NCBI GenBank assembly: GCA_031002005.1
Contig: JARYHS010009186.1
Coordinates: 105,250,829 to 105,314,828, forward strand
Direction: 5' to 3'
DNA length: 64,000 bases
Origin: Vandiemenella viatica
Taxonomy: Eukaryota; Arthropoda; Insecta; Orthoptera; Morabidae
A model generated the notes under the pieces. That model was not told the DNA's origin. It searched no databases and was given only the letters and a program-made list of their open reading frames with translations. The position numbers and the translations under genes were made by a program. Shown in pieces: positions 35,080 through 45,660 of the stretch (position 1 is the first letter of the stretch; each line of letters opens with the position of its first letter).

Positions 35080-35850
35080 AACCTGTTAATGTAGTCGCTA
35101 TACATAACCCCCCCCCCTGAAATGGTAGCCACAGTAGACCTTTTCCATTATTGTATATTTCGTGTATAATTTCAGACTGGGTGTAAGACCGTTTTGTGGT
35201 CCACGATAGTTCCAGTTTTCACTGTCAAAAGTCTGACTAACATATAAGTTTGGCCTGTATTTCACCCTGCGAGCTCTCTCTGAAACCGTTGAACAAAGTT
35301 AAGGACTAAGAAGTATTAAAAGCAACATTAAGTACGGACTGAACAGTGAACACGCACAACTCATAAAAAGCAAATAAATCACACTGAAAAAAATGGAGCT
35401 ACAGTGAACACGCACATAACGTAAAAACCAGGTAAAACGTAATAAAAAGATCACCCACTTTTTTACCTTTTAATAGCTTTAACCTCAAATCTGATGTCCT
35501 ATGTAAAACATATAGACGGCCAAGCAATGTGAATGTAATGATTGAAGAATGGCAGCGAAGAGAAGAACTTTATTGGATCGTAAAGTACAATTTTAGTCCA
35601 GATTTTTTCAGCCTGAAAATTTTACAACTTGATTGAAGAATTTAATTTAAAATTAAATGTAAGTAAAAGCAAACTTAATTAAGGCTAAGAGACTAAAACA
35701 TATCTTAAAATTTCATCGGCTCACATCGGGCGTCATCGGCCAGGTCTAGCGGAGCTCCACCGAAAAGCTCAACTCGGTGACCACACCGACAGTGGTGAAG
35801 GGAGTAAGCCAACTAAATTATTTTATCGATTAGTTTATCAATATATATTA
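35080..35850. other. AT-rich non-coding DNA, nothing recognised
   Basis: A short repeat, cagtgaacacgcacaac / cagtgaacacgcacata, occurs at about 35344 and 35403. No gene recognised. Confidence 0.45.
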
Positions 35851-36739
35851 CTAGCCCGTACCCGCGACTTCGTACGCGTGGATTAAAAATTGTTTTGCCA
35901 GGATTAAATATAGAAAGTTGTTGGTAACGAAGGATTGGTCCCAAACAATAGCGAGTCAGAATAATATGACAGGAAAGCTATCACTATATAATTGTACCGT
36001 TGAACCTGTCTCTTGAAGAGAATCAATTTCCAACATATTTCTGTCACCATTCGATAAGGTCTCAAAATTTCGTGACTACAACTGTTAATCAAACTGGAAA
36101 AAAATATCCTGCGCCCTTCATACAGATTTTCTTATCAAATTCCATCAATATCGATATAGCCATTTAGTCGTCAAAACGTAACAAAAAGACAGAGACTTAC
36201 TTCCGCATTTATAATAATATTACTGTGGTTCACACTCACACACTGACTGCGAACAACACCTGAAGGATCATTATAACGTAAAAAAGTGTACACCTACAAC
36301 ATTGCAAGACTACCTACGATTTGCCTCGCATTGCACCCCTAACTTTCTAATATCTACAGTTTAACATTCAATCCGAATAACCTACGGCCCAGGCCTGACT
36401 CTTACGATGAAAAACAATTTTTAAAAATCTTAGCCTCCACGGAGATTTGAACCGGAGACCATGACGTTCGTAAGCAAGCGCTTTAGCCACTGAGCTGGCA
36501 GTCTACTATACGGAAATACGGTACGGAGACGTCCATATCCAACGTGTCTGTCTATCACCGTATTTCGAAGTTATGAGACAAAATGCAGATAATTTTTCAA
36601 CCAAATGTAGACAGTATTTTTCTCCTTGTTTCAAAGGATAAGTGTGCAAAGTTTCATCGAGATCGGATGAAAAGTGTGGATTTGTATGAAGAACAAACAA
36701 ACTAACAAACAAACATACATTCATCTTTATATATAAAGA
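35851..36739 (-). mobile_element. Helitron-like element with internal tRNA-like segment, copy C
   Basis: Minus-strand twin of 20933-21865. It starts TCTTTATATATAAAGATGAA after an A and ends GTCGCGGGTACGGGCTAG before a T, with the same CGCG hairpin. The two copies match along nearly all their length, including actgtctacatttggttgaa and cgactaaatggctatatcga. The tRNA-like segment is at 36432-36505. No protein coding capacity. 889 bp. Confidence 0.75.
36432..36505 (-). other. tRNA-like pol III promoter segment inside Helitron-like copy C
   Basis: The minus strand reads CCAGCTCAGTGGCTAAAGCG (A-box-like) and GGTTCAAATCTCCGTGGAGG (B box), spaced as in a tRNA gene. It is better preserved than the copy B counterpart. 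A complete cloverleaf with a defined anticodon arm is not convincing. Confidence 0.7.
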
Positions 36740-36839
36740 TTACTCTCAAGAAGTGAGTAATACGACATTCATGCTTGAAGGTTGTTGGAGATACCATGGA
36801 GGAATAATATACTCTATTAAAACTGTAGTTTTACTGGCA

Positions 36840-37330
36840 ACCTGCAGTTTTCCGCAGTGATTGCAATGGGTGGTCGGGCAGCAACGTCATCATCCGCCGT
36901 CCTCGAGACGAGGAAAGACCCGAGTCAGCTGGGAGGCGCGATAAGCCTTGGAATGTGGCAGTTTCCTTGCTGTATACGAGCCGGCTCCCTAGACTTCATT
37001 AGTCGGGCAAATTAATGGGAAGCCCCTACCGGTTTAATCGCCCTGCGCCGGAGAAGAGGGAAGCTGGTGGCGAGGTAGGTCTCCCTAAGTGACTACGCGA
37101 CTCTATCAACACACGAGCTCGCTACCTGACACTTCGACGTCACTGCAGCGGGGAGAAGGGATCGGATTAAAACTGCCGCCCTTCACCACCCCTCTCCCAC
37201 GAGATTAATCTTCATACAGCGGCGATAAAAGGCCACCCCTCCAGTGCCACTCTCATTAAAGGATTTCGCACAGAATGGCAGCGGCTCGGACAGAAATTTC
37301 GAGATCAAATTATTAACGCTTCCCTGGTCT
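36840..37330. promoter_or_regulatory. GC-rich patch with clustered ATTA/GGATTA cores
   Basis: Distinctly GC-rich and not part of any repeat I could trace. It contains CAAATTAATGGG (37008), GGTTTAATCGCC (37031), CGGATTAAAACT (37163), GAGATTAATCTT (37201) and CATTAAAGG (37253), a dense set of homeodomain-type cores, and GGCGATAAAAGG (37220), which could serve as a GATA or TATA-like site. I infer a candidate cis-regulatory element of a host gene lying elsewhere. Confidence 0.35.
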
Positions 37331-37419
37331 GAATTAGATATCGCTAGAGAGGGGAGCTAGTCAGGAAAGGACACGGACTACGAAATTTACCACTGCTACG
37401 GAGTTTGCCAACTCGGAAA

Positions 37420-37662
37420 TCGGGCCGCTACTGTACGCGTCTCATTCGCATGGCCTCACATTCGGGAGGACGTGGGTTCGAATCCCCGTCCGGGCATCTT
37501 GCTTTGGATTTAGCATGGTTTCCCAAATCACTCCAGGCTAATGCCAGGATGCTTCCTCGAAAAAGTCAATGGCTGAACTCCTTCCCGTTCCTTGCTCCCA
37601 ATCCTTTCCCGCCTCTAATGACCACGACGTCAACAAGGCGTAAATCCATAAGCGAAAAAAAG
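37420..37662 (+). mobile_element. SINE family S1, copy g
   Basis: Plus-strand copy with B box GGGTTCGAATCCCCGTCCGG near 37480, the body (tttagcatggtttcccaaat, aatgccaggatgcttcctcg, ttcccgttccttgctcccaa) and an end at CGTAAATCCATAAGCGAAAA. The A-box part of the head has diverged. Confidence 0.88.
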
Positions 37663-37784
37663 CATATGTACATTTTTATTTTTATTTAGTTTTTCCGGTT
37701 ATTGGTTCCTCCTCCTAACGAAAAGAGTATTGGAAAAAAAAATTGAGCCTTCATGAAAAAGAAAAATCTTTTACTTTAAAATAT

Positions 37785-38240
37785 TGTTCTGGACTCAAAA
37801 AGAACTTTTGGAAGCTCTATGTGTGGGGCACAGCACTTTATGGCAGCATGGACATTAAAAATACTAGAAAGAAAGAAAGTTGAACCATTTGAAATGTGGT
37901 GCTATAGAAGGATGCTGAAAATTAAGTGAACGGATAAAGCAGGAAATGAACGGGTTTTGTAAATGTTGGGTGATGAAAGAAGTCTGTGGAAGAAGCTTAC
38001 AGAAAGAATAGACAGGCTGGTAGGTCATATTTTGAGACATGCTGGATTGGTTAATTTGATAGTGGAGGGAACAGTCGAAGGTAAAACTGCAGAGGAAGAC
38101 AAAGATTAGAATAAATGAAGCAGATAATTGAGGACGTGGGTTGTAAGGTGTATGTTGAGATGAAACGGTTAGCGCAAGATAGGAACGGATGAAGGATTGC
38201 ATCAAACCAGTCAAGAGACTGATGAAAGCAAAAGAAAACT
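37785..38240 (+). pseudogene. LINE 3' end, GHILRH/EMKRLA type
   Basis: Translation across frames gives EPFEMWCYRRMLKIK, LGDERSLWKKLTERIDRLVG, HILRHAGLVNLIVEGTVEGK and then EDVGCKVYVEMKRLAQDR and SNQSRD, the standard C-terminal blocks of a common insect LINE group. Stops and a frameshift near 38090 break it. A shorter relative lies at 8716-8895. RT catalytic blocks are truncated away. Confidence 0.88.
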
Positions 38241-38720
38241 TCTCTTTTGCCATTCTCTTCACATGTCCGTACCACTGTAACCTTACATTCCCTATGCTAT
38301 GTTGTAACGGTTACCTCTTGACCATCTCCTGATTTTCTCATTCCTCATTTTGTCCCTTCCCTTTACTCCTACTTCCGCTTTCATTATGGATATTTATTCA
38401 TTTAGTCTTCAGGTACGTTAAAGCACGTCTTGCTCCTACACATTTTTTTGTATCGCCTGTTTAGACGATGTCGTTGATGGTGTTTTGAAGGTAAAACTCC
38501 AATAGTAGCGATAGCGATGTTTGGACAGGAGTAAATCTGTGAGTTTGCGACTTCCCGTCACCAACATCATATGCTGTGACGTGTGGCGCTTATGATATGA
38601 TCGTTGAACAATTTTGAATGGGTAAAATATCACGTCATCAATGTGTTAATTTTGACAGTATATCTGCTGCTACAAGTATGACATGTTGCGTTTGGACAGC
38701 AGTGACAGTGTAGATTACAT
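38241..38720. other. Non-coding, nothing recognised
   Basis: No gene or element end recognised. Confidence 0.45.
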
Positions 38721-38721
38721 T

Positions 38722-39010
38722 TGTCTAATATATATATATATTTATATATTTCCCATGTTCTTCTCACAAACACACAGTTTTTATCCAGTTTTGATGGAAC
38801 TTTACTTACGTATACCTCAAAACTAGGTGGTCTGGTAGCTCAGCGGTTAAGGCGCTTAAATGCGAACGTTTCTATCTCGCTCGCGGGTTAAAATCCCGTG
38901 GTGAGCAGGAGTTTTTAGGAGTAGTATTTGATTATATGAGCTACGCCGGGACATTCCGTGGTTCTGATTCCACGTTAAACTGTAGGCCCCTGCCTCTGAC
39001 ACAACAGCTT
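38722..39010 (+). mobile_element. Helitron-like fragment with tRNA-like segment
   Basis: The 5' part (TA repeats, then ttcttctcacaaacacacag and ttatccagttttgatggaac) parallels the start of copies B and C. At 38830-38905 it carries TAGCTCAGCGGTTAAGGCGC (A box) and GGGTTAAAATCCC (B-box-like). The following gttaaactgtaggcccctgc also matches copies B and C. The 3' end with hairpin and CTAG is missing. Confidence 0.6.
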
Positions 39011-39840
39011 TGTACAGTACATCTTGTAACGTACCCTTGTATCGTTACCTTTTATTTCGTAGAGAACACATGTGAGTGTTACTTTATCATACTTTTAAAT
39101 TAATACTTTTACTTATATTTCCTGCCCCAGACCACTACATAAGGATTTCCTTGACCCCTCTTTGTCCGTTGCTGGTTTTATTCCGATACTCACGCTGTAA
39201 ATCAAATTATTATTAATCAAATTCTTACCATACAAACTTAAAATCAACTCCTTTGTCTATATCAATATTTCAATCTCAAATAAAACACTTTCTACTTATC
39301 TCGCAACTTCTATATTTTCCATTAAACAAAACAATTATATTTTCCAGAGTCATATTACATTATCTTTATCAAAACACTTAACCTTCTGCCCTCAAGCTAA
39401 TATTTTACTGTTATTAATCCCGCTAGGATTCTTCGTGTCCTCCATCGAGCCATTCTGTTTCATCTTTTGTCTTAAATCATATTCTTTCCACAACCAACAC
39501 GTCCTCTTCCTTCCAAATCTTTTCTTCAACTCTCTCGACTGTTATTTATTTTCCAGAGATCTCATTATATCCATCTTGACATGCTTTGACCATGGAACTT
39601 AAAATTCAGAGTTAGTAACTTATATACAATTACAATTATTAAATAAAAAATAGCTTTAATAATGTCAAAATCACAAAATGTGAGGTTGTGTACCTCACAA
39701 TCTCCTTCGGGAAGATTCGACCAACCTTCGAGCTGTAGATTAAATTATATTCTTAGTTTTTGAAGTGAAAACTTCTTTAGACGCGTTGGGCGTAAAACAT
39801 GAATTCGCGTCACCGACATGCTAACGTTAGCAGTATATCT
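39011..39840. other. AT-rich non-coding DNA, nothing recognised
   Basis: Pyrimidine-rich stretches, no domain-bearing frame. Confidence 0.45.
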
Positions 39841-39841
39841 G

Positions 39842-39995
39842 TTGCGGACTGGTGGCTCAGTGGTTAAGGTGTTTGACTGTAGAACGGAAGGTCCCGGGTA
39901 GTACTACCGGGGACTAGGTTAAGGTGGCTAAGACAGGGGCGGAAAGTGCAGCCAGTAGAAACCCTGTCAACAGGTCATTACGTCCACACGGAATT
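39842..39995 (+). mobile_element. tRNA-headed SINE-like repeat (family S2), copy 1
   Basis: GGTGGCTCAGTGGTTAAGGT is an A-box-type head, followed by aacggaaggtcccgggtagt in B-box position (degenerate). The 3' part, gcagccagtagaaaccctgtcaacaggtcatta, parallels 52225-52265 in copy 2. No tail or duplication defined. Confidence 0.55.
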
Positions 39996-40239
39996 ATTAT
40001 TATTTAGCATATCTGTAGTTATAAGTATGACGTGTTGCGAGTATGATATTCGTAGCTTTGAGTTTTCAATTCTGTCGGCAGTGACGGCTCCATTTTTTAT
40101 TATTATTATTGTTTTGTAACAGCGCATATCATCTTTTATTTTAGAGACAGCAAGAGCTGCTGTATAAATAATCGGTCTCGACCACTCGCACTAAAATATT
40201 TTATAGTTGGTGACCTTAAAGACCAGGTATGGACTCGAT

Positions 40240-40640
40240 TTTCCGCCATGGTATCCTTACTCTCCGCTACCAAAGCCCTAACGTTTTGTCTCGCCAGTTT
40301 CTCGTCGTGTTACCTTGCTCTCTGTCTCCCCCCGAGTTATTCGTGTGAAGACCCAATTATCGTAGCGTTTCGCGAGTCAGCGAGACACCTTTAATTAGTG
40401 ATGAGTTTTAATGAAGTCGTAACAACGAGGGCGGTGGACTAGCTGCGAGCATTTTCTGCTCGCCCCCGCTCCGGGCGCGTTGCGTCACCGAGCCCTTTGT
40501 GCTGCGTCTGCGAGACGGCGTAACATTTACAGCCCTCGAAACACACCTGAGAACCGGCACGTTCCCAGCGACGCGCGTCCGCGGCCTTCCTTGATCCCCA
40601 AATGAGCTTAATTCAAAAAGTTAGTTCTACCTCGGGCGCG
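40240..40640. promoter_or_regulatory. GC- and CpG-rich patch with homeodomain-like sites
   Basis: Strongly GC-rich between about 40420 and 40600, preceded by ACCTTTAATTAGTGATGAG (40387) and TTTTAATGAAGTCGTAACAA. It does not resemble the repeat families here. No coding frame is supported. I read it as a candidate regulatory island or unmethylated CpG patch; this is inference. Confidence 0.35.
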
Positions 40641-42330
40641 TCGCGGAAAATAACCTGCGAATTGAGGTAAGGGAGATCCGAGTGTTTTGCAGCCAAGTAA
40701 TGGAACTGGAGGGAAGTAAAACTCTGAGGGACGAGCTCAAACTTGTAATGACGTTAAGAGCGAAAAGAAGGCAAAGGAGTAATTTATAGACAGTCAGTCT
40801 TCGTCGTTCGGTTTTCGCGAATAAGTCCGGTAAGAATATTTCGTTACAGGTAGTGCCAACAGAACAATCTGATATATATGCGAAAATAACATTTTTAACA
40901 TTTCTTAAAATACTTAATTGCATTTTTTGCTAAAACTTATCAGGGATTCAGTTTAGATAAATTGTTCTCGTATTCACCAAGATAAAACCACTCAAATAAT
41001 CCATCCGGAATCGAAAAAAAAAAATCAGCTTCTAAAATTTCAAAACTGAAAAAACATACGATTAAATAAAATGACATTTTTAACTTCTGTATATATTGCC
41101 AAGGAAAAAGATGATCTTCTTAACTTAAATTATTGCTCTTCATTAACATTCCCCTTACAGTATTTGATAGTTAAACAATTCTCCAATTCATATAAAGATA
41201 TGTTTGCCTTCTCTTCACCAAAATCTTATCATTGTTTTCTATTTTTCAGTACAGTTATTTGTTCAATGCCAAGCTCTTTGACTTTGAGTAATGCGAATAA
41301 ATCTAGTGAAATCAAATCTTAATGGCTCGATTTTCAACTAAGCCCTATCTCGCGATCTTCACAATCTCCGCTCTAAAACAAAAACCACTTCCACATAACT
41401 TCTTTCACTTCCCATCGACAACTTTTAAAAACTGCGCTTTGGATATAATATTTGATGATGTGCTGTTCTAATTATACACGAGTTTGACGTATTATGAAAA
41501 TAAACTAGCTTCAAAGCCTGTCGAAAATGACGGGTTAAACGGAATGTTCTACGAATTCATTTCTTTGCAGCTGCTTAACTAAACATAATTGTTATTGAAT
41601 AAAGCTCAATATAATTCCTCGTCCCTTGTGCTGTAGCAAAAAGTTTCAGTTGTCAATTTGGTCCAGATTGCATTTCAGCCTAACCACAATCTCCGCTAAT
41701 ATTGCCGCTAGGAAATGAAAACTTCAATCACACGCGAATTGATACATTCCCTGTGTTCCATGTTAATGTCATCATGCGCGATATACAGTAACTTAACCCA
41801 AAATCTTCACGGATTCTTACATCTTTCCTTTTTTATTATCTGCAATGCAGATGGATGTTTTAACGGCTGACACATTTTCATGCGGCTGAAATAATTTCCT
41901 CAGTGAAATCGAAGGATGCTAAAAAAAAAATGTTAGCAACTTACGTTGTGTCATAATTAATTGTTGTTTTAATTGTTGCGTAGGCTGCATAAATCTCGAT
42001 CACTGTGGAACTACTTTCGTTCAAACAAAGTAATGATTTAAGTTACAGAACACTCTAAAAACAATTTAAATTACTCTTGGCCTCTGCTGTAACGTCAATT
42101 GCCTGTTGTAATAGCAGTCTAACCAAAACTGCCGCTAACACTGCTAATCGAAAGTAAAAGGTTATTTCTTACTTATCTATATGTTTACATCAAACGAATA
42201 TTAAATAAATATAACAACTAATAAATATTATGACGATTTAAACGAAATACGTACTTTTTTCAGTGTTCTGATGATTAATTTATTTGGGATGTTTAGCTAA
42301 ATAGAACTGTTATTAAATAATGCTCATAAC
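40641..42330. other. AT-rich non-coding; one TGGTCCAG motif copy at about 41662
   Basis: No gene recognised. At 41662-41700 tttggtccagattgcatttcagcctaaccacaatc matches the motif shared by the long-TIR elements at 11561, 12655 and 22396, so a decayed relative may lie here, but I could not define its ends. Confidence 0.45.
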
Positions 42331-42333
42331 CTA

Positions 42334-43009
42334 CAAGCGGTGATCAAATGAAAAGGTACGAAAAGACACGGTGGGTACAAATGTAGACTTTATTCAAAAT
42401 ATACACCATAGGCCTGAGAACAACGATCCCACTGATGAACAAGCCGCAGGATTCCTTGTTCACAGAATTCTTGTGGCCGTGACGAGGCCCAGTCCTTCAC
42501 AGCGTCCTTGAGTACGTCGTCCGAGTTGAAGCGCTTCCCTTTCAGGTGTTTCTTCAGTGGACCCAACACATGGAAATCGCAGGGCGACATGTCCGGACTG
42601 TAGGGCGGATGCTCCAACGTCTCCCACTTGAACTTTGCCAGTTTCATGTGTGTGACTCTGGAGACGTGTGGACGCGCGTTCTCATGGAGCAGAACCACAC
42701 CCTCCGTGAGCAGCCCCGGTATATTGTTATTGATGGACCTGCGTAGGCGTCGGAGTGTCTGACATTACACATCCCCAACCTGTACGCCATCCTGTCCTCA
42801 TACGGACTACCGCATCATTTGGACGCCGCTTTTGATCAGAGCCTCTGTTCTCTACTGCGCATGCGGGCGCCCGCCTATGCTCCGATCCCAGTCAGAGACT
42901 CCAATCGCATCCCGAGATGTCTCGCTACGTTCTCCCATGGCGGAATATGCAAATATTTAACTATTACGTTTTTACGTCATTTCGTACCTTTTCATTTGAT
43001 CACCCCTTG
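42334..43009 (-). mobile_element. Mariner (DD34D type) deletion derivative
   Basis: TIRs CAAGCGGTGATCAAATGAAA and CAAGGGGTGATCAAATGAAA (about 30 bp, one mismatch), flanked by TA (42332-42333, 43010-43011). The minus-strand ORF at 42390-42698 is the C-terminal transposase end: HENARPHVSRV, EHPPYSPDMSPCDFHVLGPL, then KDWASSRPQEFCEQG. The usual second catalytic Asp of HDNARPH is Glu here, and exactly 34 residues separate it from the Asp of SPCDFH. The N-terminal half is deleted while the 5' untranslated part remains (about 42720-43000). Confidence 0.92.
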
Positions 43010-43241
43010 TATAACAACATCTCTGGTCGTTATAAGTTGGGCAGGGAAGGCGAAAAACATGACGCCATAACGTGACATCAAAGCGTGAAGTCACTGCGTG
43101 ACAAAACATCATGACCAAATTGGTATTTTATAGGTATAGATGAAGAAATGTTTCAATCGTCATTTTAAGTGAGATTGTACCTGCCGCAATTAATTACAGA
43201 CACCTGGATTAAGATTTATGAACAAAAAGAACTCAAACCAG

Positions 43242-43496
43242 GCCGGCTTCGGTAGCGTAGGGGCTAGAGTGCTAGGCTCCGCGTGCCGAAGGTCGCCGGT
43301 TTGAATCCGGCCGCTGGCACGGATGTTTAAGTGTTGTGTGTCTGTGTGAATGTCCTGTCCGTCCTGTGGTGTCTATACTTAAGAATTAAAAAACGTACTA
43401 GAGAAATTAATTCATTGAAGAGATATCATAAACACATTGAGCTGGCTGAATGGCTTAATTGTCGAAAGCCAAAATAAAAAATAAAAATAAAAAAAA
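43242..43496 (+). mobile_element. tRNA-headed SINE (family S3) with perfect 12-bp target duplication
   Basis: The head GCCGGCTTCGGTAGCGTAGG with A-box-like TAGCGTAGGGGC and B box GGTTTGAATCC is followed by a T/G-rich body and an AAAATAAAAAATAAAAATAA-type tail. AACTCAAACCAG is duplicated exactly on both sides (43230-43241, 43497-43508). It is unrelated in body to families S1 and S2 and looks recent. Confidence 0.95.
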
Positions 43497-43508
43497 AACT
43501 CAAACCAG

Positions 43509-45480
43509 CTAGAAGAGTGCAAGGTAACAGGTAGTTAGGCAGAAACATTCATCGTTATGTACCGAGGCAGAACACTAATTAATCGAAACGAATAGCGATT
43601 CGGAGCAAAGTGTAATGCCTGTTCTGTTTCACATACTCCTTCCTCGAACCTCATAGCAAATTTAGGAATAAGCGCTCGCATTTAAGAAACTCAGTTTAAT
43701 GCCACACGTAATGATACTTGCAGACGGCATCATATGCTGATGACATGCTCTTAACATTCATAACGTGTTCCGTACTGTTCTATGCAGCTACATGTTGTAG
43801 AAGATATGCGCATTGTGTGTGTTTCAATAGATTTGCGATTAAATTACGCTATCATGACTCAATGGCCTCAACAAACTCTCACCGGTGAGCACAAGGAACG
43901 GTAACAGGAAAATTTAAGTCCTAATAAATTATTTTGGTAAGATTTTTCATGGATCATAGCTTTATATATAGCCGAATAAAACATAATGTTCCTCAATGAT
44001 AACCAATCTGAAACAATTTCTACCTGGTGATCAAAATGGAAGCTTATGTTAAATTCTATGAAGTAATGTAAGTGGTAAGGAAAAGCCAAATAACTCCCAC
44101 TGTCAAAATAGCGGCTGTATATTCCAGAAAAAGTAGTTGTGCGCACTATCACTGTGAAAAGATACAAATACATAATAAAACTAAGGCATAACCGTTCCAT
44201 TATTAAAAACTTTTTTCTTTTGGTGAGGGACGAAGAAATGAATCGAAAAAAAACATAGGAAGCAATAATTCTTATGAGATTAAGAGTGTTTTGGATAAAC
44301 ATACCGAAAACGGACTAAAAATATGTATTATTTCAGAGGAACAAATCTTAGATAGAAAATGAATCGATACATTCTGACAAACAGCACGTGGAACATTTCT
44401 TTACCATTCTACAATATTTTAAATTTTGAATGAATTACTTGTCGTTTGACTCTTAATTAGGTAAACAAGATCATATATTGACGACTTTAAATATATATAT
44501 ATATCGTTTTTATATTATATAGCCGGAAAAAACAGACCGGGTTATGCACTGGTACGGATAACTAAGTAAAAATAGTTTGAGTTGGTCTTCTTAAATCGAT
44601 TACTAATAATTTTATGATGAAGGTAGCAACCACTAAAGTTCACATATTACTGTACAGAATAAACTTTAATAAGTATCTATTTGTGCATAGTCCATTTTGT
44701 ATATACACTTTTATTTGTTTAACTGATAAAAACAAAAGGGAAAAATATTTGAAACTGCCGATAAACATAACAAATTTGGTGCCATCTAATGCCACTTTGC
44801 TGCTGTATGCGGTCTGAATCCCTGGTATCAGGTTATACAATTGTCTCATTGCGCTGCCACAGCTGACATAAATCACACGGAAATGTAAGCAAACTGGAAT
44901 GGCAGCACAGCACTACGCTGCACTGTGTGTGTCTGGTCAATCCTCGACGGAAATCTGGATAAACATTAAGTTTCCAATATGTTTTCGATTCTGTTACATT
45001 AATCAGTACGTACAAAGGCACAATGTCTGCCATAGTGCCAGTTACTCTGTGCACAAATAGTATATTAAATTGAAAAACTAAAATAATAACTTTGTGAAAT
45101 CAATTATTTAATTTCAATAATAACAGATTTTAAAATCGAGTTCATTATTAGTATTGTGAAATTACTTTTAAAATGGTATGAATAAATCAAACACCAAAAA
45201 CATTCTGATGTGAAAATTATTAGAAATTTTTTGAAAATTTTTGAAAATTTAAAAACATATTTATTTTCAAACCGTTTTATTAGGGTCATTAAATTCTCTT
45301 TCAGATGACGTCTTGTCTGAAAAAATACTAAATAATAAAATTTGTTAAAATTTCCCATCTGGTTACCATAAACTCAAGAAGGATGACGATAAGTTTCCCG
45401 TAATCTTTAAGAGGCTATATATCACTGTAATTCATGGAAGAATTTTTAAATCAGTAGTAACTGAATTCATTATACAGCCC
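43509..45480. other. AT-rich non-coding DNA, nothing recognised
   Basis: Open frames of 67-144 codons occur on the minus strand (for example 43868-44302) but are AT-driven, with no known motif. A TA microsatellite lies near 44492-44503. Confidence 0.45.
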
Positions 45481-45660
45481 GGAACAAGGAAGGGGAAGGA
45501 ATTCGGCCGTGGCCTTTTGAAGCCATTCATTCCGTCATTGGCCTTGAGTGATTTCCGAAAACCATGGAAAACCGAAATCTGGATGGCCAGACGGGGATTC
45601 GAATCTACGTCATCCCGAATGCCAGGCCGGAGGGTTATGGCTCTCCGACCAGGTTCGATT
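45481..45660 (-). mobile_element. SINE family S1, copy h, 3' truncated
   Basis: Minus strand: AACCTGGTCGGAGAGCCATA head, B box GATTCGAATCCCCGTCTGGC near 45600, then the body up to cttgttccgggc. The terminal A tract is missing. Confidence 0.82.

Noticed and set aside
38830..38905. tRNA-like sequence with A and B boxes
   Set aside because: The B box reads GGGTTAAAATCCC and a full cloverleaf with a matched acceptor stem is not evident. It sits inside a repeat related to the Helitron-like copies, so it is not called a tRNA gene.
43868..44302. 144-codon minus-strand open frame
   Set aside because: AT-driven composition (many Phe, Ile, Leu, Tyr, Ser), no motif and no family resemblance. Expected by chance in a window of this length.
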